From: Candidatus Bathyarchaeota archaeon
Lineage (GTDB): Archaea; Thermoproteota; Bathyarchaeia; Bathyarchaeales; Bathycorpusculaceae
Length of the DNA: 43,335 nucleotides
Direction: 5' to 3'
Assembly (NCBI GenBank): GCA_026414485.1
Contig: JAOAIX010000009.1
Coordinates: forward strand, 1-43,335
Under the pieces are notes generated by a model. That model did not search any database. It was not told the origin of the DNA and saw only the letters and a program-made list of their open reading frames with translations. This document shows positions 1 to 7,411 of this stretch, piece after piece. Position numbers and translations under genes: made by a program. Each line of letters begins with the position of its first letter. The first letter of the stretch is position 1.

Positions 1-82
1 CTTCTGGGGCTTCACTTTTTACGCGCCCAGCCCATTTCTCAAGGTTTTCCGCGTCAAGCCGAAGCTGCACTTGCACAGCCAT
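1..82 (-). CDS. HK97-gp10-like virion protein, N-terminus only
   Basis: A minus-strand reading frame starts at 82 and runs off the left edge; only 27 codons are visible, beginning MAVQVQLRLDAENLEKWAGR. It starts immediately after the stop codon of the gene at 83-442, so the two are cotranscribed. Short proteins that open with a beta strand and a predicted helix and follow a head-tail connector gene are typically the HK97-gp10-like tail-completion or minor capsid protein of tailed viruses. That assignment rests mainly on gene order; too little sequence is present for a domain call. Confidence 0.4.
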   Translation of the reverse strand, partial: MAVQVQLRLDAENLEKWAGRVKSEAPE

Positions 83-442
83 TTAGGCATACCCCACAAT
101 AGGCTTCTTTAAGCGGTCAAGCAGCCGCGCCAACTCGCCACGCAAAACCTCTAGGCTCGGCACGTTCTTAGCGTCGAAAACCTGAACAGCTTTGCCGCCT
201 AAGTTGAAGTTTAAGCCAGAAAAGCTGCCGCCACTCAAATAGCAAATAACGTAGATAGCCGCCAGCACAGTTAAAACCTCTTTTTCTGCATCACTGCAGC
301 TGTTATAGTCTATTTCCCTGCCAAGCTCAAGCTCCAGCGTAACCTCAGCACGCTTAACCATCTTTAGCACTTTAGCGTCTGGAATATCCGCAGAGCTGAC
401 GTTAATTACGTCACGAATATCGTCAACGGTTACGCTTGCCAA
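83..442 (-). CDS. Putative head-tail connector protein (HK97-gp6-like) of a provirus
   Basis: A 119-residue protein. The N-terminal part (about residues 1-50) opens with a strand and helices (SVTVDDIRDVI, then AKVLKMVKRAEVTLELELGR), followed by an alanine-rich helix (about 55-72) and a C-terminal helix (LARLLDRLKK). This all-helical plan, the length near 110-120 residues and the D-I-R-D-V-I opening resemble the phage DNA-packaging/head-tail connector family, whose members form a ring under the portal. Its stop abuts the start of the gp10-like gene and a portal fragment lies 1.3 kb upstream on the same strand, which supports the virion-module reading. Family assignment is by resemblance and context, not by a profile search. 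Confidence 0.5.
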   Translation of the reverse strand: MASVTVDDIRDVINVSSADIPDAKVLKMVKRAEVTLELELGREIDYNSCSDAEKEVLTVLAAIYVICYLSGGSFSGLNFNLGGKAVQVFDAKNVPSLEVLRGELARLLDRLKKPIVGYA

Positions 443-560
443 GCCTTATAACCCCTTTTCTGCCTATTAATCGAGAAGGAAGCCAAAATTAAGCAATTTT
501 CACGATGAAAAAGCGAATTTTAAATTTAATTTTTGCAGTAGGCTATTCTTAATAATAGAT

Positions 561-1637
561 TTGAAAAAGAAAACACCTAATTATTCGAGAGGATTTTGGG
601 GAAATCATGATTATGTTATTGTTAGCGGATTTTCTGTAAAGGGCAAGTGCTTAACATTATATATAGATGATCCCAAAAACATAAGAATCATGAAAATGAA
701 GGAACTAATAGAATTTCTTAATGGAGTTGACCCGCAAAAACTAAAAGACAGCTTGGACGAGTTGGATAGAAAAGCACAAGAAATACTTTCAAAAAAAGAT
801 TCTGACTTGGACAGCATTTTTGTTGAAGAAATCAAAGGCGGGAATGCCGAGTTTTTTGTGTGGTTTTGCTTCTTGCGATCAAACTTCTTAAGAGGAAGAA
901 ACACTGTTTCAAACAAAGCTTTCAAACGATTTGTAGATTTTTGCAGAAACACGAAAAACAATTATTATTTTGGCTGTTTCCCTCATACTAATAATCTTTT
1001 GCCAGATAATCTAAACTTTCGGTACAGAAAAGGCGTTGAAGAAGTGCTACAACAGTTAAGGAATGAATATGATAGTGGGAGCAAATTTGTAGTAGAAATA
1101 AAAGAACTTGTTCAAGATTCCAAAATTGATGAGATACATAACTTATACACGGAGTTAATAGCGAAATTCATGAAGTATAATTATGTAGCTGGTAAAATCG
1201 CAAATGCTGTTTTAGGCGAAATACCGTATCAACTGACATTATTAAAGACGTCTGGAGAAAGCGAGACATTTAATCGCCTATTGAAAAAGGACTGGATAAG
1301 AAAGTTGGCGTTAGCTTCTTGTTTTAATGTGATGATAGACACACACGTAAACAACTTCTTCAAAGAAAAATTGAATATCAAAAATGTGGAGCACTCTATT
1401 CTAATTCTCCTTGCTAAAAGCATTACGCCTGAAATAGTGAAAACGTTATTTGAACGCAAGTTCAGCGGGATCGAGAAAAAAGACCGCGATGTTATTCTCA
1501 AAAATTACCATGAATACGTTGGAGCAAACATGGTGGAGAAAATTATATGGCTTGCAAATTTTGTTAAGCAAAATTCCAATAAACAGGGCATTGATAATTT
1601 GCAGTTTTACAAATTAACAAAGGGAATATTTTCATAG
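561..1637 (+). CDS. Unknown 358-residue protein, possible provirus cargo gene
   Basis: Reads from a TTG start, 358 residues, Lys/Asn/Phe/Ile-rich and clearly more AT-rich than the viral genes around it. It runs on the opposite strand to the flanking virion genes. I recognise no family. It appears soluble and mostly helical: a short beta-rich start (residues 15-35: VIVSGFSVKGKCLTLYID), a charged helical segment (45-80), then a long helical region; no signal peptide or membrane segment is visible. An isolated, AT-rich, opposite-strand gene inside a decayed virion module is the usual position of a moron or cargo gene (defence, exclusion or regulation), but that is inference from position only. 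A later start is possible, because no clear ribosome-binding site precedes the TTG. Confidence 0.6.
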   Translation: MKKKTPNYSRGFWGNHDYVIVSGFSVKGKCLTLYIDDPKNIRIMKMKELIEFLNGVDPQKLKDSLDELDRKAQEILSKKDSDLDSIFVEEIKGGNAEFFVWFCFLRSNFLRGRNTVSNKAFKRFVDFCRNTKNNYYFGCFPHTNNLLPDNLNFRYRKGVEEVLQQLRNEYDSGSKFVVEIKELVQDSKIDEIHNLYTELIAKFMKYNYVAGKIANAVLGEIPYQLTLLKTSGESETFNRLLKKDWIRKLALASCFNVMIDTHVNNFFKEKLNIKNVEHSILILLAKSITPEIVKTLFERKFSGIEKKDRDVILKNYHEYVGANMVEKIIWLANFVKQNSNKQGIDNLQFYKLTKGIFS

Positions 1638-1701
1638 TGGTTAATTCACAAATCGTCCAGCCGACTTCCAGTTTGAGACTAAAATTAGGTCTTTGGTTTA
1701 C

Positions 1702-2238
1702 CTATTTTGCTGTTTTATCCTCCCATAGTTCCCAGCCGAATTTTGTGGCGTTTTTGCGGAACTCTTCTGGGCGAATTAAGCCTTGCTCGGCGGCTTTTAT
1801 GAGATCCGCCATGACTACTTCTGGTGTTTCTGGGCTGCCCCAGCTTAAGCGGATCCTGGCTTCTACAGGATCAAAACCAGCCTGAACAAGCACAGAGTCG
1901 AAAACATCTTTTTCCACCTGGCGTTTAATATAGCGCTGAATTGGGTTTATGAGCATCTCCTGCAGCTCCAGCGCCGCATTTGCAGAGGCTTCTGTAAAGC
2001 CTGGCGTGCTGAACAAGCGTGGCAGTGGCGTTTCGCAGCCGAGGTAGAACTGGTTGATGATGTGGTCAATGTAGTACTCAAAGCGTGCGCGCGGATCCAG
2101 CATGACGGATTTTATGTCGCCTTTTCCGCTGTAGAAGAGCCAGGCGCCTTCTTCTGGTCGGTTTCTGATGACGGCTTCGAACTGCTTGATGGTTTCATCA
2201 TCCGCTTTCTCCAGTATCGCCAAGCATGAACTGAACAC
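1702..2238 (-). pseudogene. Portal protein, C-terminal fragment (decayed provirus)
   Basis: A frame of 178 codons without an own convincing start (GTG at 2238). Visible parts are a helix followed by a charged stretch (KADDETIKQFEAVIRNRPEE), then FEYYIDHIINQFYLGCETPLP, FTEASANAALELQEMLINP, and a C-terminal helical part with WGSPETPEVVMADLIKAAEQGLIRPEEFRK. Portal proteins of tailed viruses end this way: a helix that places the chain against the virion wall, a P-rich turn, and a helical repeat ending with EEFRK/LG-like text. Portals are usually 400-550 residues, so more than half is missing. The missing 5' part is replaced by a different viral gene fragment in another frame (2112-2456), the mark of an internal deletion. 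Confidence 0.55.
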
Positions 2239-2456
2239 TTTGAACCCCGCTCACTTACATGGTTAGATTTCCACTCATACCTCAACCTGTTCATATACCG
2301 ATAATACTTTGCATAAGGCAAATCCAACAGTTTACAAAGACTCTTAGCCGTCAACAAAGGATTCTTCGCTAAAAGATCAAACACACTCTGCCTGATGCTA
2401 AGAATGTAACCATTCTGACTGTCACATTTTCTACCCAGCACCAGATTCAACCTCAC
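2112..2456 (-). pseudogene. HTH-domain protein fragment joined out of frame to the portal remnant
   Basis: A frame of 114 codons. Residues about 21-65 look like a genuine helix-turn-helix (QSVFDLLAKNPLLTAKSLC, then KLLDLPYAKYYRYMNRLRYE). From about residue 80 the text turns into a low-complexity Ser/Lys/Pro run, because the DNA there is the portal fragment read in the wrong frame (2112-2238). The natural protein therefore seems to have been cut near position 2225-2240 and fused out of frame to the portal gene. The HTH part could be a viral regulator or a small terminase-like DNA-binding protein. The choice of start at 2456 is uncertain. Confidence 0.45.
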
Positions 2457-2651
2457 CCTTCAACTTGCCAAAATATGACCTGCCAAAAGGCGGAATCCCC
2501 AACTCCCTCCGCAACTCACAAGAACAAGCACAACCAACCCTGAAAGAAACACAATGCCTAAAACAAAACTCCCAAAACTCCTCATAACGACCAAACCTCA
2601 AAACAACCCTACCCAAAAACCCATCTCCAACAAAACTCAAAAACTAACCAA

Positions 2652-2672
2652 ACAAAAAAAGAGGGAAAAAAC
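2652..2672 (-). terminator. T-rich terminator of tRNA-Arg
   Basis: On the minus strand, about 20 nt beyond the encoded CCA of the tRNA, there are two T runs (six and seven T) separated by CCCTC. Archaeal polymerase terminates at such T tracts without needing a hairpin. Confidence 0.55.
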
Positions 2673-2693
2673 AAGATAAATTCGTGCCCTGTA

Positions 2694-2794
2694 TGGCGGG
2701 TCCGCTGGGATTTGAACCCAGGACATTCAGCTATCTCCGCACCCCTGTGGGTGAATAGAAGGCTGACGCGCTATCCGTGCTGCGCCACGGACCC
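2694..2794 (-). tRNA. tRNA-Arg(TCT) with a 23-nt intron and encoded CCA
   Basis: Minus-strand cloverleaf: acceptor GGGTCCG/CGGACCC, D stem GCGC/GCGC with GG in the loop, anticodon stem TCAGC/GCTGA, anticodon TCT, T arm CTGGG-TTCAAAT-CCCAG, discriminator G, CCA encoded. A 23-nt intron (2733-2755) sits at the canonical 37/38 position. The exon-intron boundary forms a bulge-helix-bulge: CTTC (loop 32-35) pairs with GGAG in the intron, flanked by 3-nt bulges TAT and ATA, each cut after the second nucleotide. CACCC/GGGTG closes an intron hairpin. This decides an archaeal origin. The tRNA 3' end borders the provirus remnant, the usual integration position. Confidence 0.95.
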
Positions 2795-2823
2795 CCGTGA
2801 GACCCACATAATAAAATTCTAAG

Positions 2824-2834
2824 AATATATTTTT
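2824..2834 (-). promoter_or_regulatory. TATA box of tRNA-Arg
   Basis: Minus-strand AAAAATATATT lies about 30 nt upstream of the tRNA 5' end, the expected archaeal spacing. Confidence 0.6.
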
Positions 2835-3168
2835 ACCTGTAATTACAGAAAACCCGACCAATCAAATTTTTGTCTGTTCCTCTAATGGCGGATTGACCAC
2901 TCAAAGCTGTTGGGGCCGCTATAGGCGACGTGTAGTTTCGGTAATTAACCCTGAGAATTCGTGAGTTATATTTTTTAGTTAGCGCTAAACCTCGGGCAAA
3001 GTAACCTTTCTAAAAAATTAATCAGGCAAACTTCAGATAAGCAGTTAAACTCCTCATTTGGCGCTGCAAAAACGCAGAAGTAACCCATAAACTTAAGTTA
3101 CATACCGCAAAATTGAAAAACCATACTTGACATAAAAAAGCAGAAAACACAAACGCGGAGAATAAAAC
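2835..3168. other. Gene-free stretch between tRNA-Arg and a winged-helix gene
   Basis: About 330 nt with stops in all frames beyond short runs. It holds the tRNA-Arg promoter at its left edge and a TATA-like CATAAAAAAG near 3131-3140 that fits a transcript start just before the gene at 3169. I see no further tRNA, convincing C/D box pair or strong hairpin in it. Confidence 0.5.
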
Positions 3169-3405
3169 ATGAAACTCAACAAAGTCGACGAACAAGTCAT
3201 AGCCACATTGAAAAATACCCAAACAGGCTTAACTCTACAAGAAATCGCCGACCAAACAGGACAACCAGCCAAAAAAATCTTCAGGTCACTACGTAAGCTC
3301 TTTGAAAATGAAATGGTTGACTGTAACGCCCGCAAATACACACTTTTAACAGACAAACCCCCAAAAAAGGCAGAAGACGAAGAGGCTCTTGCCGAGGAAG
3401 AATAA
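3169..3405 (+). CDS. Small winged-helix DNA-binding protein
   Basis: A 78-residue protein. Residues 1-62 form a compact winged helix: helix 1 (DEQVIATLKNT), a turn, LTLQEIADQTGQ as helix 2 and PAKKIFRSLRKLFEN as recognition helix, then a two-stranded wing (MVDCNARKYTLL). The tail (63-78) is acidic and probably disordered. GGAG lies 10 nt before the ATG, and a TATA-like box about 30 nt upstream suggests a very short leader. It is monocistronic between two minus-strand tRNA genes. Small wHTH proteins of this size are abundant in archaea as local regulators or basal-factor-like proteins; its target cannot be told from sequence. Confidence 0.8.
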   Translation: MKLNKVDEQVIATLKNTQTGLTLQEIADQTGQPAKKIFRSLRKLFENEMVDCNARKYTLLTDKPPKKAEDEEALAEEE

Positions 3406-3418
3406 ATTACACGCAATC

Positions 3419-3424
3419 AAAAAA
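3419..3424 (-). terminator. Oligo-T terminator of tRNA-Thr
   Basis: Six consecutive T on the minus strand, 3 nt after the encoded CCA of the tRNA-Thr gene. Confidence 0.5.
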
Positions 3425-3427
3425 CAG

Positions 3428-3504
3428 TGGAGCCTCGAGCGGGCTTTGCTCCCGCGGCCTGCTGCTTACGAGGCAGCCGCTCTGCTGGGCTGAGCTATCG
3501 AGGC
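3428..3504 (-). tRNA. tRNA-Thr(CGT) with non-canonical D and T loops
   Basis: All four stems are perfect: acceptor GCCTCGA/TCGAGGC, D stem GCTC/GAGC, anticodon stem GCTGC/GCAGC, T stem GCGGG/CCCGC; anticodon loop CTCGTAA gives anticodon CGT; discriminator T; CCA is encoded. The T loop is AGCAAAG instead of TTCRANY: T54, T55 and the pyrimidine at 60 are all replaced, while C56 and A58 remain. The D loop is AGCCCAGCAGA, where I would expect GG at 18-19 but read AG. So both partners of the G18-U55 elbow contact are changed together. The promoter and terminator look normal. Either a specialised variant or a gene beginning to decay. Confidence 0.85.
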
Positions 3505-3533
3505 GCAGCGTTGGGTTATGGTGTTGTAGTTGG

Positions 3534-3545
3534 CATTTTTAAATG
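3534..3545 (-). promoter_or_regulatory. TATA box of tRNA-Thr
   Basis: Minus-strand CATTTAAAAATG lies 30 nt upstream of the tRNA-Thr 5' end, so the unusual tRNA has an intact promoter. Confidence 0.6.
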
Positions 3546-3644
3546 TTAAGCGTCCCCTTTTGCAGTTTTTTGCGTCAGTTTTAAATGCGCTTTTGTGATT
3601 AAAGTAGACGTTGATAGCTGAGTGTTTTTCTCTGTAGGTGTTGT

Positions 3645-4679
3645 GTGTTGAATAAACGACAGGGTGGCTTACATGACGTCAGGTTTCTGGGTGAACATAA
3701 AGTAATTGAAATTATGCGGCGATTTTTTGAACCCATGCCTACTTGGGTGGTTCCTTTTGGAGATGACGTGTCTGCATTGCCCATCACAGGAGACGGTGAA
3801 GTTGCTGTTTTAAAGACGGACATGCTAGTCGATAAAACTGATGTTCCTCGAGGTATGAGTTTGTGGCAAGCTGCTCGTAAAGCAGTGGTTATGAATGTGA
3901 GCGATTTCGCAGCGAAAGGGGTAGCTCCTAAGGCTGCGTTAGTTTCGTTAGGGCTACCAAAGCGCCTGCTGCAAACAGATGTAGAAGAAATCGCAAAGGG
4001 CCTGAATTCTGGCGCCCGACAATATGGCGCATACATTGTTGGAGGTGACACAGGCGAAGCCTCTGATCTTATAATTAGTGTTCACCTTTTTGGAACCGCA
4101 AAAACCAACACTCTAATGCTTAGGAGCGGCGCAAAAGTTGGCGATATCGTAGCGGTGACAGGTTTTTTCGGTAAATCTGCCGCTGGACTGCAAATTCTTC
4201 TGAATGGATTTGCAGCTTCAGAGGATTTGCGTGAGGTGCTTGTAAGTTCAGTTTTCATGCCTCAGGCAAGACTGAGTGAAGGTTTGGCTTTGCAGGCTTC
4301 AAACGCTGTCACCGCCTCAATTGACAGCAGCGATGGCTTAGCTTGGAGTTTGCACGAGTTAGCACGGTTAAGCAAAGTTGGACTTGTGATTTCAGCGTTA
4401 CCCATTGCAAGTGAAGTTAAGTGTTTTGCTAACTTCAACGGACTTGATGCGTGCGAATTAGCTCTTTATGGCGGAGAAGAATACGAGTTAGTAGTTACCG
4501 TCGACCCAAAGAAGTGGACATCTGCAGAAGAATCAGTAGAAGCAGTTGGTGGCAGATTATTGCCTATCGGAAAAGTAACTCGAGATCCGCAGATTCTGCT
4601 AGACGTTGACGGCGAAAAACGAGCAATTGAACCCCGCGGCTGGGAACACTTCAAAAGTCCCCACTGCGCTCTCCGCTAG
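3645..4679 (+). CDS. thiL: Thiamine-monophosphate kinase ThiL
   Basis: A 344-residue protein of the PurM/ThiL ATP-binding superfamily that phosphorylates thiamine monophosphate to thiamine diphosphate in the cytoplasm. Hallmarks in order: FGDDVSALP near residue 40 (usual GDDAA, metal and nucleotide), KTDMLVD (family T-D-x-L), the WQAARKAVVMNVSDFAAKG helix, VGGDTGEA near 132, TGFFGKSAAGLQ, and DSSDGLAWSLHELA (usual SDGL, thiamine-phosphate pocket). Length is normal for the family. The start chosen is TTG at 3645, with a TATA-like TTTTAAATG about 60 nt upstream. Its 3' end overlaps the convergent trmY gene by 29 nt. Confidence 0.95.
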   Translation: MLNKRQGGLHDVRFLGEHKVIEIMRRFFEPMPTWVVPFGDDVSALPITGDGEVAVLKTDMLVDKTDVPRGMSLWQAARKAVVMNVSDFAAKGVAPKAALVSLGLPKRLLQTDVEEIAKGLNSGARQYGAYIVGGDTGEASDLIISVHLFGTAKTNTLMLRSGAKVGDIVAVTGFFGKSAAGLQILLNGFAASEDLREVLVSSVFMPQARLSEGLALQASNAVTASIDSSDGLAWSLHELARLSKVGLVISALPIASEVKCFANFNGLDACELALYGGEEYELVVTVDPKKWTSAEESVEAVGGRLLPIGKVTRDPQILLDVDGEKRAIEPRGWEHFKSPHCALR

Positions 4680-5247
4680 CTTTTGTTTGGTTGTCTAGTA
4701 GATAATTCAGTACAGTTATGCATGAAGCTGCAAGGTAGGGAGTTTTGCCAAGACTGATTTTCTCCCCAAACCTTAACGCAAAAACTTCAACTTTTTTAGG
4801 CAAACCCACATGGTCACCCAAAACAAAAACCGGATTCAGTTCTAATTCAATTTCAGATACGTTTTTGCCCCCCTCTTCTAACACATAAATAGGAGCTGTC
4901 TCAGCTTTCGTCTTAAGCAAAGTTTCAAAACTTGTCTTGTTTACAGTTACACCAGGGTGAGGTCTGCCACTAAGTGCTTTTTTGAGAATTACCTCCCACG
5001 TGCCTATGTCGGTGCGGACATCATAGAGTTGTGCACCACTAACTTGTAGGTGCAACGGTGGGGCAGGTGGACCGTTAAGTACAGCGTTGAAGGTGACGTC
5101 TCTGCGGATTCCATGAGAAAGAAACAGGCTTGTTACTATACATTCGTAGACTATGTCAAGCCTTCCCGCCTCATGCATATTCAACCAGTGAGAATCAGTT
5201 TTGCCAAGCCGTGAATACAAAAGGAACTCACGCAAAGTAAACCCCAT
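4651..5247 (-). CDS. trmY: tRNA (pseudouridine-54 N1)-methyltransferase TrmY
   Basis: A 198-residue SPOUT methyltransferase that makes m1-pseudouridine at position 54 of the tRNA T loop in archaea. Recognised from the opening FTLREFLLYSRLGKTDSHW, the segment GRLDIVYECIVTSLFLSHGIRRD, the C-terminal knot region with VFVLGDHVGLPKK, and the final LAASCITVLNYLLD helix. Length is typical. It converges on thiL with a 29-nt overlap. Its substrate residue is absent from the tRNA-Thr gene 1.1 kb away, which has A at position 54; see findings. Confidence 0.92.
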   Translation of the reverse strand: MGFTLREFLLYSRLGKTDSHWLNMHEAGRLDIVYECIVTSLFLSHGIRRDVTFNAVLNGPPAPPLHLQVSGAQLYDVRTDIGTWEVILKKALSGRPHPGVTVNKTSFETLLKTKAETAPIYVLEEGGKNVSEIELELNPVFVLGDHVGLPKKVEVFALRFGEKISLGKTPYLAASCITVLNYLLDNQTKASGERSGDF

Positions 5248-5463
5248 GCAACTTTAGGCGTAAAGATTAATAATGTTTGTCTGTTAGTCCCACAGCTAAT
5301 TAGAAGACTTACTTTAGACCCTATTAATCAATAATACAGATTTTGACTTCATACTTCTTATATGTCAAAAATTTTAACCACACTTCAATAATGCAAGTAA
5401 CCCTCACCAAAAAAGGGACTGCAACAAAAACCTGACCACATTTACGAAATTGGAAGGAAATAA

Positions 5464-7242
5464 ATGAGCACTTTCGCATGGCTTTCTTTTTCTGCAAGTG
5501 TCACCTCCTCATTGTTAGGCATTTTCATCTATTTATCAAGCCGAAAAGAACTTCCAAATAGACTCTTAGCTCAAGTGCTTCTAATCAACGGCTACCTCGC
5601 TTTTGTCGGCTTCATGTTAACGCAAGCAGAAAACAGCGAAACAGCTTACTTTTGGAGCAAAATGTATTCGCTTTGGCCTTTTCTGATAACATCTGTTTTC
5701 CATTTTACCCTCGCCTTTACAGGAAACAATCTGCTAAAAAATAGATTTTCTTATTTGCTTCTGTATGGACCACCTCTGATCTTTTTCTTGGTTGATTTAA
5801 ACACAAACTTGATTTCTGTGCCTCCTGTATCATCAGCATTTTGGGGTTATGATTACACTACAGCTTTAGGTTCTTGGGTATTAACGGCTAGTATTGCATG
5901 GTTTTTCTTGTTAAGTCTTCTGTCACTGGCTTTGTTTTGGCGTTTCTATCACAGCGTAAGCGACTCAAAAAAACCACAAGTGAAATTTATGCTCATGGGC
6001 GTTTCAGTTCCAGTGGTCTTGGCTATATGTATAAACTCTCTTTATCCCTTCTTGAACATTGATATTCCACGTGTCGGCCATATTGTTACTAGTTTTTTCA
6101 GCATCTTTATCGCGTACGCCATATGGAAGTATGAAGCTCTGCGTTTAAGCCCCGACACAATTGCAGAATCCATAATTTTAGCAATGCCTGACCCTTTAGT
6201 TATAGCCGATTTTGATAACAAAATAGTCCGTGTTAATGCTGCCTTCAAAGATTTTTTTGGCTACCGCGGCGATGAACTCGTTGGACAGCCGCTGGGTTTT
6301 TTGAGCTCTGACAAAATATTTCTAAACGCCATAGAGGAACTTAAACAGAACGGCAGTGTACACAATCTGGAACTTACGTTTAAAACAAAAACAGGAGAAG
6401 AAAAAACTGCTGCCTTTTCAGGCTCTATTGTGCGCAGTAAACGTGGCAATAATTTGGTGGTAACCTGTATCTTCCATGACTTAACTTACCGTAAGCAGAT
6501 AGAAGCCCAACTTGTCAAATCAGAAAAGTTCGCCGCGATCGGCGAATTAGCTGGAATGATCGGGCATGACCTACGTAACCCGCTCACAAGCATACGGGCG
6601 GCAACATACTATATCAAGCTTAAATACGCTGGTAAACTGGACGATGAAGGAGAAGAAATTTTCGAAACCATAAACAGAAGCATTGACTACTCCAGCAAAA
6701 TCGTTGATGACCTTTTAGATTATTCACGAGAAGTAAAATTAATCCTAGAATCAACCACCCCAAAAGGTTTACTCACAAACGCACTTTCCGTTTTGAAGAA
6801 ACCATCAAACATTACAGTTATAGATTTAACTGAAGAAACACCTATTGTAACTGTAGACGCACACAAAATGAGCAGAGTTTTTGTAAACATAATCAAAAAC
6901 GCCTTTGATGCTATGCCTGATGGCGGAACCTTAACAGTGAAAAGCCAAGTTTGCTATGCCAACTTAAAATTCAGCTTCACAGACACAGGCGTTGGTATGT
7001 CACAAGAAACGCTAAGCAAACTCTGGACGCCACTCTTTACAACTAAAGCCAAGGGAATGGGTTTTGGTTTATCAATTTGTAAACGTATAGTGCAGGCACA
7101 CCACGGCGAAATTTTAGCAGAAAGCACAGTCGGCAAAGGTACAACAATTATCATTACCATCCCATTAGATATGTCTTTCATAGTTGTAAAAGGGGTAAAC
7201 TCTGAAATCAACTCACCAATTTTGCATTCAGATAATAGATAA
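5464..7242 (+). CDS. Membrane sensor histidine kinase, 7TM-PAS-HisKA-HATPase
   Basis: A 592-residue sensor kinase. Residues 1-225 contain about seven hydrophobic segments of the histidine-kinase N-terminal 7TM type (first ones at about 4-24, 33-50 and 66-84). A PAS domain follows at about 230-345 (ESIILAMPDPLVIADFDNKI, then a Y-R-K-Q linker). The HisKA dimerisation helix carries the phospho-acceptor H368 in GHDLRNPLTSI; the ATPase domain shows the N box NIIKNAFDAMPDG (about 475), G1 DTGVGM (D507) and G2 GMGFGLSICKRI. No receiver domain and no adjacent response regulator, so it is an orphan; the lone receiver at 26487-26957 is a possible but unsupported partner. The sensed signal is unknown. 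Confidence 0.93.
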   Translation: MSTFAWLSFSASVTSSLLGIFIYLSSRKELPNRLLAQVLLINGYLAFVGFMLTQAENSETAYFWSKMYSLWPFLITSVFHFTLAFTGNNLLKNRFSYLLLYGPPLIFFLVDLNTNLISVPPVSSAFWGYDYTTALGSWVLTASIAWFFLLSLLSLALFWRFYHSVSDSKKPQVKFMLMGVSVPVVLAICINSLYPFLNIDIPRVGHIVTSFFSIFIAYAIWKYEALRLSPDTIAESIILAMPDPLVIADFDNKIVRVNAAFKDFFGYRGDELVGQPLGFLSSDKIFLNAIEELKQNGSVHNLELTFKTKTGEEKTAAFSGSIVRSKRGNNLVVTCIFHDLTYRKQIEAQLVKSEKFAAIGELAGMIGHDLRNPLTSIRAATYYIKLKYAGKLDDEGEEIFETINRSIDYSSKIVDDLLDYSREVKLILESTTPKGLLTNALSVLKKPSNITVIDLTEETPIVTVDAHKMSRVFVNIIKNAFDAMPDGGTLTVKSQVCYANLKFSFTDTGVGMSQETLSKLWTPLFTTKAKGMGFGLSICKRIVQAHHGEILAESTVGKGTTIIITIPLDMSFIVVKGVNSEINSPILHSDNR

Positions 7243-7411
7243 GCAAAAAGACTTATGTCTAATACTGGTGTCCTTCAGCAAAATCAAACATTGTATACGT
7301 AAATGTTTAAACAGCATTCTCAAAACCAGAAAGCGCAAACCAAGTTAAAACCCATTTCAAAAGTGTAAGATAACAAGTGTGGAGCGAACGTTAAAATCTA
7401 TACCTTATTTT

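Noticed and set aside
1637-1885. An 82-codon plus-strand frame starting at the stop of the 358-codon gene
   Set aside because: It is the opposite strand of the portal fragment, whose text is clearly family-like; Ser-rich shadow translation.
2431-2640. A 69-codon minus-strand frame between tRNA-Arg and the HTH fragment
   Set aside because: Extreme G/T bias, odd amino-acid content (many Phe, Gly, Cys), overlap with the HTH frame and no recognisable fold; more likely part of the decayed provirus or chance.
3093-3416. A 107-codon minus-strand frame over the small winged-helix gene
   Set aside because: Mirror of a convincing HTH gene with its own promoter and ribosome-binding site; Ser/Phe-rich shadow text.
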